A stretch of DNA of 64,000 bases. Origin: Microbacterium sp. SORGH_AS_0969. GTDB lineage: Bacteria > Actinomycetota > Actinomycetes > Actinomycetales > Microbacteriaceae. The stretch is from positions 3,348,001 to 3,412,000 of the forward strand of contig NZ_JAUTAG010000001.1 of the NCBI RefSeq assembly GCF_030818255.1, given 5' to 3'. The notes under the pieces are model-generated. The model was given only the letters and a program-made list of their open reading frames with translations, did no database searches and had not been told where the DNA came from. Position 1 is the stretch's first letter. Every line of letters begins with the position of its first letter. Positions 17,887 to 27,753 of the stretch are shown here, one piece after another. Position numbers and translations under genes: made by a program.

Positions 17887-19603
17887 TCAGATCCCGAGGT
17901 CCCCCTCGAACTGAGCCGCCTCGAGGCGTGCCTTCACCGCGCCGAGGAAGCGAGCGGCGTCCGCACCGTCGATGATGCGGTGATCGTAGGAGAGCGCCAG
18001 GTACACGTACGAGCGCACGGCGATCGCATCCTTGCCGTCGACCGAAACGACACCCGGCTTCTTCACCACGGCACCGAGGCCGAGGATCGCCGACTGCGGC
18101 AGGAAGACGATGGGCGTGTCGAACAGCGCGCCGCGCGAACCGGTGTTGGTCAGCGTGAACGTGCCGCCGGCGAGCTCGTCGGGCTTCAGCTTGTTGTCAC
18201 GGGTGCGAGCCGCCAGGTCGGCGATCTCGCGCGCGAGCTGAGCGATGTTCTTCTCACCCGCGTCCTTGACGACCGGCGTCAGCAGACCACGCTCGGTGTC
18301 GACGGCGATCGCGACGTTCTCCTGGGCGGGGTAGACGATCTCGTCGCCCTCGACCGTCGAGTTGATGATCGGGAAGGCCTTGAGGGCCTCGATCGCCGCG
18401 ATGGCGAAGAACGGCAGGAACGAGAGCTTGTCGCCCGTCTTCTGCTGGAACTCGCCCTTCACGCGGTCACGGAGCGCCGCGGACCTTCGTCACGTCGACC
18501 TCCACGACGGTCGTGAGCTGCGCGGTGGCCTGCATCGATGCGACGGCGCGTTCGGCGATGACCTTGCGCAGACGCGACATCTTCTGCGTCGTGCCGCGAA
18601 GCGGCGACACCTCGACAGGCGCAGGAGCAGACGGAGCAGCAGCCGCGGGAGCCGCCGCCGGAGCCGACTTCGCGGCCTCGGCCGCCTTCAGGACGTCTTC
18701 CTTGCGGATGCGTCCACCGACTCCGCTCCCCTTGACCGTGGTCAAGTCGACGCCCTGCTGCTGGGCGAGACGCCGGACGAGCGGGGTGACGTAGGTGACG
18801 TCATCGTTGGACGAGACTGCGGGCGCCTGCTCGGCGGGCTTCTCCGCGGCCGGAGCCGGGGCCTCGGCGGGCTTCTCGGCGGCGGGCTGCGGAGCGGGCT
18901 TCTCTTCCACGGCGGGAGCGGGCTGCTCGGCCGGCTTCTCCTCGGCGGCCGGGGCGGACGCGGGAGCCTCGGCAGGAGCGGGAGCACCGCTGCCGATGCG
19001 CGCGAGCGTGGCGCCAACGGCAACCGTCTCGTCTTCCTGGACGACGATCTCCTGGAGGGTTCCGGCGACCGGCGAGGGGATCTCGGTGTCGACTTTGTCG
19101 GTCGAGATCTCGAGCAGCGGCTCGTCCACGGCGACATCGTCGCCGACGGCCTTCAGCCAACGCGTGACGGTGCCCTCGGTGACGCTCTCACCGAGCTCGG
19201 GGAGCTTGACGTCCGTCGCGTCACCGGACGACGCCGGGGCGGGCTGTGCGGCTGCCGGCGCCTCGGCGGGGGCAGCCTCCTCGGCGGGGGCAGCCTCCTG
19301 CGCGGGAGCCTCCTCCTGAGCGGCGGGCGCGGCCTCGGGCGCGGCGTCCGACGAACCGGCGCCGGACCCGTCGCCGATCTTCGCCAGCACGGCGCCGACC
19401 TCGACGGTCTCGTCTTCTTGCACGAGGATCTCTTCGATCACGCCCGAAACGGGCGAGGGGATCTCGGTGTCGACCTTGTCGGTCGAGATCTCCAGCAGAC
19501 CCTCGTCCTCCTGGACGGTGTCACCGACCTGCTTCAGCCAGCGGGTGACCGTTCCCTCGGTCACGCTCTCGCCGAGAGCGGGGAGGACGACGGAAGTGCT
19601 CAT
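17887..19603 (-). pseudogene. sucB: Dihydrolipoamide acyltransferase (E2), interrupted by a one-base insertion
   Basis: E2 of the pyruvate/2-oxoglutarate dehydrogenase complexes. Two N-terminal lipoyl domains each carry [14 protein letters not shown]; after Ala/Pro/Glu-rich linkers comes the E3/E1-binding domain ([10 protein letters not shown]...GRIRKEDVL), then the catalytic domain ending with active-site SYDHRIIDG. An extra G at 18481-18482 (plus strand) shifts the frame after VEVDVTKV; the first frame stops at 18467 and the catalytic domain resumes in the next frame (open from the GTG at 18462). Removing one base restores a 571-residue protein reading [15 protein letters not shown]. Every catalytic residue is intact, so a sequencing error or very recent mutation is likely. 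It follows lpdA by 54 bp. Confidence 0.9.
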
Positions 19604-19657
19604 GGATATGTCTCCTTCGTACCGGATGCGGTATCTAGCTTAGTGACCGGTTCGTGG

Positions 19658-21031
19658 TCAAAGTGCGTGCAGGGGCTTTCCGGCGAGAGCCAAGAAGGCT
19701 TCGCCGAGCGCCTCGCTCTGGGTGGGGTGCGCGTGGACGAACGGCGCGATGTCTTCCGGGTGGGCCTCCCAGCCCACCGCGAGCTGGGCCTCGGTGATAA
19801 GTTCGCCCACGCGGTCGCCCACGAGATGCGCACCGACGACCGGCCCGTCGACCCGCCGGACGATCTTGACGATCCCCGACGTTCCGATGATCTCACTCCG
19901 GCCGTTTCCGGCGAGGTTGTACTCGTAGGCGCGGACGGCCTCGGATCCGTAACGATCCTGCGCCTGGGCCTCGGTGAGACCGACGGACGCGACCTCCGGG
20001 TGCGAGTAGGCGACGCGAGGGACGTCGGAGTCGGAGACGAGCACGGGGGACAGGCCCGCGATCTCCTCCGCGACGAAGACGCCCTGCTGGAAGCCCCGGT
20101 GCGCCAGTTGCAGTCCGGGCACGATGTCGCCCACCGCCCAGACGTGGGCGGCCGCGGTGCGCAGACGTTCGTCGGTCTGCACAAAACCGCGGTCGAGGAC
20201 GACACCGGCCTCCTCGTAGCCGAGGCCGGCGGTGGCCGGACCCCGGCCGACCGCCACCAGGACGTAGTCCGCCGACAGCTCGGCCCCGTCATCGAGGACC
20301 ACGGTGATGCCGTGCTCGTCCTGTCGCGCCGAGTCGAATCGCCGACCGAGCCGGAACTCGATGCCTCGCTTGCGGAATGCGCGCTCGAGGGCCTTGCTCG
20401 ACGCGACATCCTCCGCGGGCAGAAGGTGGGGGAGTGCCTCCACGATCGTGACGTCGACGCCGAAAGAGCGCCAGACGCTCGCGAACTCGACGCCGATGAC
20501 GCCGCCGCCCAGAACGATGACGCGCTGCGGGACCACGTCGAGATCGAGAGCCTGCTCGCTGGTGAGAACGCGACCCCCGATCTCGAGACCGGGAAGGCTG
20601 CGGCTGTACGACCCCGTCGCCAGAATCACGTCGGCGCCCTGGTAGAGGTCCGCGCCGACGCGCACCGCGGGTCCGGCCTCGAGGGATCCCTCACCGCGGA
20701 CCGCGCGGATGCCGCGCGCCGAGATCAGCCCCTCGAGCCCTTTGAACTTCTTGGCCACGATGCCCTCGCGGTAAGCGCGCACCCCGGCAGGGTCGATGCC
20801 GGTGAGGCTCGCGTTCACACCGATGCTCGCCGCATTGCGTGCCGCATCCGCGACCTCGGCCGCGTGCAGGAGGGCCTTGGTCGGGATGCAGCCCCGGTGC
20901 AGGCACGTGCCCCCGAGCTTGTCCTTCTCGACGAGGACCACGTCCTTGCCCAGCTCGGCGAGACGAAGGGCAGCGGCGTACCCGCCGCTCCCACCCCCGA
21001 GGACGACGACGTCGGCGGAGTACTCGGTCAT
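19658..21031 (-). CDS. lpdA: Dihydrolipoyl dehydrogenase (E3)
   Basis: A 457-residue FAD disulfide oxidoreductase that reoxidises the lipoyl arms of E2. FAD motif VVVLGGGSGGYAAAL, redox disulfide GGTCLHRGC (Cys43-Cys48), NAD motif VIVLGGGVIGVEFAS, and the C-terminal HAHPTQSE with the catalytic His. The ATG at 21031 overlaps the pepA stop (ATGA), so translation is coupled to pepA. Same strand and order as sucB downstream: pepA-lpdA-sucB is a likely operon. Confidence 0.95.
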   Translation of the reverse strand: MTEYSADVVVLGGGSGGYAAALRLAELGKDVVLVEKDKLGGTCLHRGCIPTKALLHAAEVADAARNAASIGVNASLTGIDPAGVRAYREGIVAKKFKGLEGLISARGIRAVRGEGSLEAGPAVRVGADLYQGADVILATGSYSRSLPGLEIGGRVLTSEQALDLDVVPQRVIVLGGGVIGVEFASVWRSFGVDVTIVEALPHLLPAEDVASSKALERAFRKRGIEFRLGRRFDSARQDEHGITVVLDDGAELSADYVLVAVGRGPATAGLGYEEAGVVLDRGFVQTDERLRTAAAHVWAVGDIVPGLQLAHRGFQQGVFVAEEIAGLSPVLVSDSDVPRVAYSHPEVASVGLTEAQAQDRYGSEAVRAYEYNLAGNGRSEIIGTSGIVKIVRRVDGPVVGAHLVGDRVGELITEAQLAVGWEAHPEDIAPFVHAHPTQSEALGEAFLALAGKPLHAL

Positions 21032-22488
21032 CGCGAGCTCGCCAGCAGCTCGACCAGCGAACGAACCGTCGCCGCCGTGACTCCCTTGTCGGTGTACCCG
21101 AACGGAGCACCCTTGTTCATGCCCACGCCCGCGATGTCGAGGTGCACCCACGGGATGCGGGGGGCGTCGGCCTCGTCCGAGACCCGGCCGACGAAGTGGC
21201 GGAGGAAGAGCCCCGCGAAGAGCGAGCCTCCCGCCGGGTCGCCGATCTTGGCGTTCTGCAGGTCCGCGATGGGCGAGTCGAGGTCGTCGACCATGTGCGC
21301 CGGGAGCGGCAGCTGCCAGGCGAGCTCCGAGGCGCGCGACGCGGCGGACAGGTACTCGGCGACAGCGTCGTCTTCGCCCATCACACCGGTGTGCCGGTTT
21401 CCGAGGGCGATCGTGATCGCGCCGGTGAGAGTGGCGACGTCGACGAGCAGATCAGGCCGCTCACGGCTCGCGGCGGCGAGGCCGTCGGCGAGCACGAGAC
21501 GGCCTTCGGCATCCGTGTTCAGCACCTCGACAGTGGTCCCGTCGAGCGTGCGGAGCACGTCACCGGGACGCGTGGCCCGACCTGACGGCATGTTGTCGGC
21601 GATGCACAGCCACGCGCTCACCCGAACGGGCAGCGCCATCTCGGCGGCGGCCTTCAGCACCGCGAGGACCGTCGCCGCACCGCACATGTCGTACTTCATG
21701 CCGACCATCGAGGCGGCGGGCTTCAGCGACAGGCCGCCGGTGTCGAACGTGATGCCCTTGCCGACGAGGGCGACGTGACGCTGCGCCCCGGCGGGGGAGT
21801 AGTCGAGGCGGACGAGGCGGGGCGGGCGGTCCGACCCCTGACCGACACCCAGGATGCCGCCGTACCCGCCGTCGCGGAGCGCTTCCTCGTCGAGCACCTC
21901 GACGTCGACGGGCAGACCGGCGACCGCCTCGACCGCCGCGTCGGCGAAATCGGCGGGACCGAGCCACTCGGCGGGCGTGGTGACCAGATCCTTCACGAGA
22001 GCGACCGCGCCCGAGATGGCTGCCACGGCGACGACGTCCTCGTCGGCTGGGGCGTCGGACGAGAACACCGTGACGCGCTGCGCGCGGGTCTTCGGCGACT
22101 CCTTCTTGTATCCCGCGAACCGGTAGCCACCGAGGGCCGCCCCCTCGGCCAGCGGCCGCCATGCGGAAGGCACCAGCGCCTGCACCGCGACGTGCTCGAA
22201 GCCCGTGAGCTGGCGCAGCCCTGCACCCGCCGCGTCGCGGAGGGCGGCGGCATCCGGATCGCTCCCCGCACCCACGACAGCGAGCGGAGTGGTGACCCCG
22301 GGCACGTGCACCCGCTGGAACGAGCCGGGAGCTCCGGTGAATCCGACGGCCGTCAGAGCGGCACCGAGTCCGTTCCACTCCGCGGGGTCTGCACCTTCGC
22401 CCACAGGCTTGGCGACCACCAGAAGAATCGCATCGGCATCGGACTCGCGCAGGGGGGCGCTTGTGTGCGCCACGGAAGGAAAGGGCAT
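21028..22488 (-). CDS. pepA: Leucyl aminopeptidase, M17 family
   Basis: A 486-residue cytoplasmic aminopeptidase with two bound metals. The signature NTDAEGRL is at about residues 324-331 and the catalytic lysine motif GKGITFDTGGLSLKP upstream of it. On the minus strand TAGGAT lies 7 nt before the ATG at 22488, so I take that as a leaderless start; an ATG at 22497 overlaps the box. It shares an 85-bp divergent promoter region with the PAC2 gene. Confidence 0.94.
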   Translation of the reverse strand: MPFPSVAHTSAPLRESDADAILLVVAKPVGEGADPAEWNGLGAALTAVGFTGAPGSFQRVHVPGVTTPLAVVGAGSDPDAAALRDAAGAGLRQLTGFEHVAVQALVPSAWRPLAEGAALGGYRFAGYKKESPKTRAQRVTVFSSDAPADEDVVAVAAISGAVALVKDLVTTPAEWLGPADFADAAVEAVAGLPVDVEVLDEEALRDGGYGGILGVGQGSDRPPRLVRLDYSPAGAQRHVALVGKGITFDTGGLSLKPAASMVGMKYDMCGAATVLAVLKAAAEMALPVRVSAWLCIADNMPSGRATRPGDVLRTLDGTTVEVLNTDAEGRLVLADGLAAASRERPDLLVDVATLTGAITIALGNRHTGVMGEDDAVAEYLSAASRASELAWQLPLPAHMVDDLDSPIADLQNAKIGDPAGGSLFAGLFLRHFVGRVSDEADAPRIPWVHLDIAGVGMNKGAPFGYTDKGVTAATVRSLVELLASSR

Positions 22489-22573
22489 GTCGTCCATCCT
22501 AGGTTCGCGTGTGTTCGCTAGCAGCGGGACGCTCCGGACCCCGACGTCCGACCCGGCTCGTAAGCTGGGGGGC

Positions 22574-23500
22574 ATGCCGTATTCCGCACCGCTGTACGAT
22601 CGCGCACCCTCCGCGCCGCCGGTGCCCTCGGGGCTTCCCCTGGTGATCGCGCTTACGGGGTTCACCGACGCCGGCGGGGCCGTCACCCGGCTCGTCGAGT
22701 ACTTCCGCAACGACCTGGAGCCCCACGCCGTCGTCGCGTTCGACAACGACACGCTGCTCGACTACCGCGCTCGGCGCCCCTTGATCACATTCGTCGAAGA
22801 CCACCTCAGCGACTACCGGCCGCCGCGGCTCGAGCTGTCGCTCGCCCACGACTCCCTGGGAAGCCCCTTCCTCCTCTTGGCGGGATACGAACCGGACTTC
22901 CTCTGGGAAGCCTTCGCCGAGAGCGTCCTCGAGCTCAGCGCCGGACTCCAGGTGTCGTCCGTGACGTGGGTGCACGCCATCCCGCTCCCCGTTCCGCACA
23001 CGCGGCCGATCGGCACCACGGTCAGCGGCACGCGCTCCGATCTCGCCGAAGCGCACTCCGTCTGGCGCCCTCACACGCAGGTGCCCTCGACAGTCGGCCA
23101 CCTGCTCGAGTACCGCTTCGCGGAGGCCGGCGCCAAGGTCGCCGGGTTCGCGCTACTGGTTCCGCACTATCTCGCCGACACCGAGTACCCCGCTGCCACC
23201 CTCGCCGCCCTCGACAGCCTCACGGTGGCCACCGGACTCGTCTTCTCCGGAGAAGTGCTGCGCGAAGAGAATCGCGACTTCCTCACGAAGGTGACCGAGC
23301 AGGTCACCGCGAGCGACGAGCTCACGCGCATGCTGCAGGGCCTCGAGGAACGCTACGACTCCTACATGGCCGGTTCCACCCAGGCGACGCCGATCATCCA
23401 CACGGGCGATCTCCCCAGCGCCGACGAGCTGGCGGCCGAACTCGAGCGCTTCCTGGCGTCCGGCCCGAGCGACGACGACCGGCGCGGGCCCCTCGGCTGA
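22574..23500 (+). CDS. PAC2 family protein (proteasome assembly chaperone-like)
   Basis: A 308-residue PAC2-family protein (the actinobacterial group with VIALTGFTDAGGAV near the N-terminus and HDSLGSPFLLLAGYEPDF in the middle). No signal peptide. In archaea and eukaryotes PAC2 proteins assist proteasome assembly; actinobacterial members have no proven role. TAAGCT at 22561-22566 is 7 nt before the ATG, a leaderless start. Divergent from pepA. Confidence 0.9.
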   Translation: MPYSAPLYDRAPSAPPVPSGLPLVIALTGFTDAGGAVTRLVEYFRNDLEPHAVVAFDNDTLLDYRARRPLITFVEDHLSDYRPPRLELSLAHDSLGSPFLLLAGYEPDFLWEAFAESVLELSAGLQVSSVTWVHAIPLPVPHTRPIGTTVSGTRSDLAEAHSVWRPHTQVPSTVGHLLEYRFAEAGAKVAGFALLVPHYLADTEYPAATLAALDSLTVATGLVFSGEVLREENRDFLTKVTEQVTASDELTRMLQGLEERYDSYMAGSTQATPIIHTGDLPSADELAAELERFLASGPSDDDRRGPLG

Positions 23501-23631
23501 TCCCGCCCCACGCAGTCAGCACATCTGACAGCGGTTCTCGCGGAATGCGGGGACGCGCCTCCGCGTTACTACGCATAGATCCCCGGTGCGCGTCAAGTCC
23601 CGCGTCGAGGATGTGAGACAATGAAGAACCT

Positions 23632-23689
23632 GACCCGTTGTCAACCGGTCCAGGAGCCCCGCTCCTCGGCTCCGGACTTGACAAGGGTC
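23632..23689 (+). promoter_or_regulatory. Long hairpin in the sigA leader
   Basis: Nested inverted repeat: GACCC/GGGTC, TTGTCAA/TTGACAA, GTCC/GGAC and GGAGCC/GGCTCC, with a 9-nt loop and a 3-nt bulge. It ends 62 nt before the sigA start and is followed by TTACTAG, not a U-run. The rest of 23501-23750 shows no gene. Confidence 0.6.
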
Positions 23690-23750
23690 TTACTAGTGTC
23701 CGAGAACGACCGGCGGCCGTGCAACGTACGTTCCCGGTGAAAGGCGAAAC

Positions 23751-25054
<1,304 letters not shown>

Positions 25055-25058
<4 letters not shown>

Positions 25059-25753
25059 GCGGCGAGGCCAACGCCGGCAAGGCGCTCACCCGTACCGTCG
25101 AGGGCACCTCGTACGCGCGCATCCCGATCCGCACGCGGGTCGTCATGCCGGGCGACGATCTCGACGCCTTCATCCTCGAGTACGCGAAGGATGCCGTGCA
25201 GCCGGGCGACCTGCTGTTCGTCACCGAGAAGATCGTCGCGATCACGCAGGGCCGCTCGTTCAAGCTCGACTCGATCAAGCCCCGCAAGCTCGCTCTCTTC
25301 CTCTCGAAGTACGTCACGCGCACGCCTTACGGCATCGGTCTCGGCATGCCCGAGACGATGGAGATGGCGCTGCGCGAGTGCGGCACGCCCCGCATCCTGT
25401 TCGCTGCGGCCGTCTCGGCCGTGACCAAGGCGTTCGGACGAAAGGGCGACTTCTACCGCATTGCGGGTGACAAGGCTCGAGCGATCGACGGCCCCACGAA
25501 GGGCACGATCCCGCCCTACAACCAGGCCGTGGTCCTCGGACCCGAGCGTCCCCGCGAGGTCGCCGCGCGTCTGAAGTCGCTGCTCGGCATCGACCTCGAC
25601 GTCGCCGTCGTCGACATCAACGACCTCGGGGGGAACATCCTCGGGTCGACGCTCGACAAGGCCGGCGAGAAGCGTCTCGTCGCGATCCTGAAGGACAACC
25701 CGCTCGGCCAGGGACACGAGTCCACGCCGCTCGGCATCGTCCGCCCCAGCTGA
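25055..25753 (+). CDS. F420-0:gamma-glutamyl ligase homologue (CofE-like)
   Basis: A 232-residue protein of the CofE family, which adds glutamate to coenzyme F420-0. Visible: [27 protein letters not shown] at the N-terminus, and NDLGGNILG and [12 protein letters not shown] at the C-terminus. It is shorter and diverged from characterised CofE and lacks the FbiB fusion domain, so the substrate is uncertain. Its ATG overlaps the sigA stop (ATGA), so it is translationally coupled to the sigma factor. Two possible F420/flavin (PPOX-type) proteins lie at 61-63 kb. Confidence 0.8.
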
Positions 25754-25765
25754 CACAGTTCGTCG

Positions 25766-25797
25766 AAGGCCCGCCCCGTTCCCGGGGCGGGCCTTTC
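25766..25797. terminator. Rho-independent terminator after the CofE-like gene
   Basis: AAGGCCCGCCCCG / CGGGGCGGGCCTT stem of 13 bp with loop TTCC, followed by TCG. Ends the sigA transcript. Confidence 0.9.
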
Positions 25798-25856
25798 GCG
25801 TTCCCGGATGCCAACTCCCACCGCCCGACGTCCGGCACCAGGGTCTATCAGGGTAA

Positions 25857-25913
25857 TGACTTGCCGCAAATGGTCGGTGACGGCCCCTCCGCGCGTACAT
25901 CTGCGGCAAGTCA
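25857..25913. repeat. Spaced inverted repeat in convergent intergenic region
   Basis: TGACTTGCCGCAAATG (25857-25872) and CATCTGCGGCAAGTCA (25898-25913) are inverted copies, 15 of 16 positions matching, 25 bp apart. The rest of 25798-26049 holds no gene; a further GC-rich hairpin at 26010-26032 (CCCGCCCCC/GGGAGCGGG) may terminate the ATP-grasp gene. Confidence 0.65.
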
Positions 25914-26049
25914 ACGGCTCCGCCGGGCGAGCGCAACGGTACCCCCAAGCCCCCGGACGTCACCCGAGCCGGACCCCGGCGCAGCCCGCCGCACCGCGGC
26001 CAGAACCCGCCCGCCCCCGATACGGGAGCGGGCCCCGCGGCATCCGGTG

Positions 26050-27072
26050 TCAGAAACCGATCGCGGCGCGGTAGCGCGGCTTGTGACCGGTGCGGATACC
26101 GGTGACGCTCGGCTTGTTCTCGTACACGCCCGCGCCCCAGTTGCCCTCGACGAGCACGGGACCTTCGGGGCCGACGACGATGTCCCACCCGACGTACTGC
26201 ACCTGCGGCACGACGCGGGCGACCTGGTCGACGAACGCTTTGACCTCGTCGATCATCGGCAGCTGGAAGTCGGCGATGCGCACGCCCGAGTCGGGGTGCA
26301 GCTCGTGGACGTGCCCGTGGGAGTCGTAGCCGGCCCCGAGGGCGTGGCCGTTCTCGTCGAGCATCGTGTAGAAGCCACCGAAGGTCATCTGGTCGCTGAC
26401 CGCGCCACGGCCGAACTTCTGCGCCATCGCGAGGATGTGCGTGGTCGAGCCGTCGAAGAACGCCGTGACGCGCGTGGTGTTGACGGTGCCGGGGCAGACG
26501 GCCGCGAGGTCGTCGTGCTGGCGGATGACCTCTTCGACGAGGATCTCCCCGCGCTCCAGCAGACCACGGTGGAACGCGTCCCAGTCCTCGACCTCGGCCG
26601 CGTGGTACCGGTGCACGCCGGTGCCGGCCTGACCGACCGGCTCCTTCGTCACGATGGTGCCCAGGCGCTCGGTGAAGGCGCGCAGGTCGTCGGCGTTGTC
26701 GGCATCCACGACCATCCACTCACGGCGCAGGAAATCGCTGAACCGGCGGTCGAACTCCACCTTGTCCTGGAAGATCCCGCGGTAGTCCGGGTGGTCGTAC
26801 TTCTGCGAGATCTGATTCGACACCGGGTGCGTCATGTACGTCGCGCGTTCCGCGGGGGTGAGGATCGCGAAGTCGTAGTCGATGTAGTCCTGGAACCCGA
26901 CGTTCTTCACGCCCGCCTGGTAGAGCATGTCGGCGACCACCAGCGGCAGGGACTTGCCGTGCTGCTCGGACGCTTCCTTCGCTCGCTCGACCACCGACCC
27001 GACGTCGATACGGCGGGCGCGTCCGGCGAGGTAGCGCAGACGGGTGACGGGGGAGAAGCCCTGCTTAGGCAT
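26050..27072 (-). CDS. ATP-grasp ligase-like protein (sugar-transfer-associated ATP-grasp family)
   Basis: A 340-residue protein. Residues ~110-330 form an ATP-grasp fold: a lysine-containing strand ERLGTIVTKEPVGQAGTGV, EILVEEVIRQHDD as hinge strand, NTTRVTAFFDG, and metal/ATP residues in the last strand GPVLVEGNWGAGV (E and N). ATP-grasp enzymes join a carboxylate to an amine or thiol with ATP. The N-terminal ~80 residues are a helical region. I assign the PF14397 'sugar-transfer associated' family from pattern. ATG at 27072 with CGGAG 6 nt upstream. The gene is divergent from the racemase-like pair, 45 bp apart; I infer a joint role (see findings). Confidence 0.8.
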   Translation of the reverse strand: MPKQGFSPVTRLRYLAGRARRIDVGSVVERAKEASEQHGKSLPLVVADMLYQAGVKNVGFQDYIDYDFAILTPAERATYMTHPVSNQISQKYDHPDYRGIFQDKVEFDRRFSDFLRREWMVVDADNADDLRAFTERLGTIVTKEPVGQAGTGVHRYHAAEVEDWDAFHRGLLERGEILVEEVIRQHDDLAAVCPGTVNTTRVTAFFDGSTTHILAMAQKFGRGAVSDQMTFGGFYTMLDENGHALGAGYDSHGHVHELHPDSGVRIADFQLPMIDEVKAFVDQVARVVPQVQYVGWDIVVGPEGPVLVEGNWGAGVYENKPSVTGIRTGHKPRYRAAIGF

Positions 27073-27117
27073 GCACGCTCCGGGGTCGGGGATCACGGAC
27101 CCCGTTAGTCTAGATGT
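27073..27117. promoter_or_regulatory. Divergent promoter region of ATP-grasp and racemase-like genes
   Basis: Plus strand: TAGTCT (27106-27111) lies 6 nt before the GTG at 27118, a leaderless -10. An inverted repeat CGGGGTC (27081-27087) / GACCCCG (27098-27104) sits between the two starts and overlaps the ribosome-binding region of the ATP-grasp gene, a candidate operator. Confidence 0.55.
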
Positions 27118-27753
27118 GTGACCTCCACGCTCCCTGCTCGCGCGTCCGCCGCCGGGGGAGTCGCTCCGATCGCGTGGGTCTCCGAGGCTGCGCTGCGCCA
27201 CAACGCACCCCTGGCCGTGGGTGGCGACGACGACGTTCTCGCCGCCGACGCGTGGGGTCACGGTGCCGAGTGGGTGGCATCCGTTCTCGCCGGACAAGGG
27301 ATGGATGCCACGGCCCTCGACGCCCCGACCCTGTTCGGCCTGCCCGGAACGCACGCGCGGCCCGTGATGTCGCTCCGCGGCCGGGCGCTGGGCACGAAGC
27401 CCCTCCTCCGCGGCGAGGGCGTGTCGTACGGGTATACGCACCGCGCCCCGCGAGACACGACGGTCGCGTTGGTCACCGGGGGATACGCGCAGGGAGTCGT
27501 TCGCTCTCTCGGCAACGCCGTGACCGTGTCGATCGACGGACGGCGGCACCGCATCGTCGGTCGCGTGGCCATGGACGTCTCGGTCGTCGACATCGGCGAG
27601 ACGACGATCGCTCGCGGAGCGGAGGTCGTGTTCTTCGGCGACCCCGCGATCGGCCAGCCTTCCCTCGAGGAATGGACGGATGCCACGGGCTGGACCGCGG
27701 CCGAGATCGTCGCCGCCGTGGGTGTCCGCGCCGAACGGCGAGTCGCCGCGTGA
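27118..27753 (+). CDS. Alanine racemase C-terminal-domain protein (tyrosine-bearing half)
   Basis: A 211-residue protein. Residues ~81-211 match the alanine racemase C-terminal beta domain, keeping catalytic-tyrosine motif TGGYAQGVVRSLG (Tyr123, family GYADGYxR) and GRVAMD (Met152-Asp153). The N-terminal barrel is reduced to ~75 residues; its LAADAWGHG aligns with the PLP-lysine motif VxKADAYGHG, with Ala42 in place of lysine. So it cannot bind PLP in the usual way, yet could supply Tyr' across a subunit interface. GTG start at 27118 is leaderless; the stop overlaps the next gene by 4 bp (GTGA). Confidence 0.85.
   Translation: MTSTLPARASAAGGVAPIAWVSEAALRHNAPLAVGGDDDVLAADAWGHGAEWVASVLAGQGMDATALDAPTLFGLPGTHARPVMSLRGRALGTKPLLRGEGVSYGYTHRAPRDTTVALVTGGYAQGVVRSLGNAVTVSIDGRRHRIVGRVAMDVSVVDIGETTIARGAEVVFFGDPAIGQPSLEEWTDATGWTAAEIVAAVGVRAERRVAA

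Noticed and set aside
18462-18490. Programmed ribosomal frameshift in sucB
   Set aside because: No slippery run, in-frame stop or downstream structure like prfB or dnaX; an assembly error or mutation explains it better.
18362-21778. Very long open frame (1138 codons) on the plus strand
   Set aside because: It is antisense to sucB, lpdA and pepA, whose products are fully recognisable; such shadows are expected at high GC with few stop codons.
23678-23700. TTGACA at 23678 as the -35 of sigA
   Set aside because: No -10-like hexamer lies 16-18 bp downstream and the TTGACA is one arm of the hairpin.
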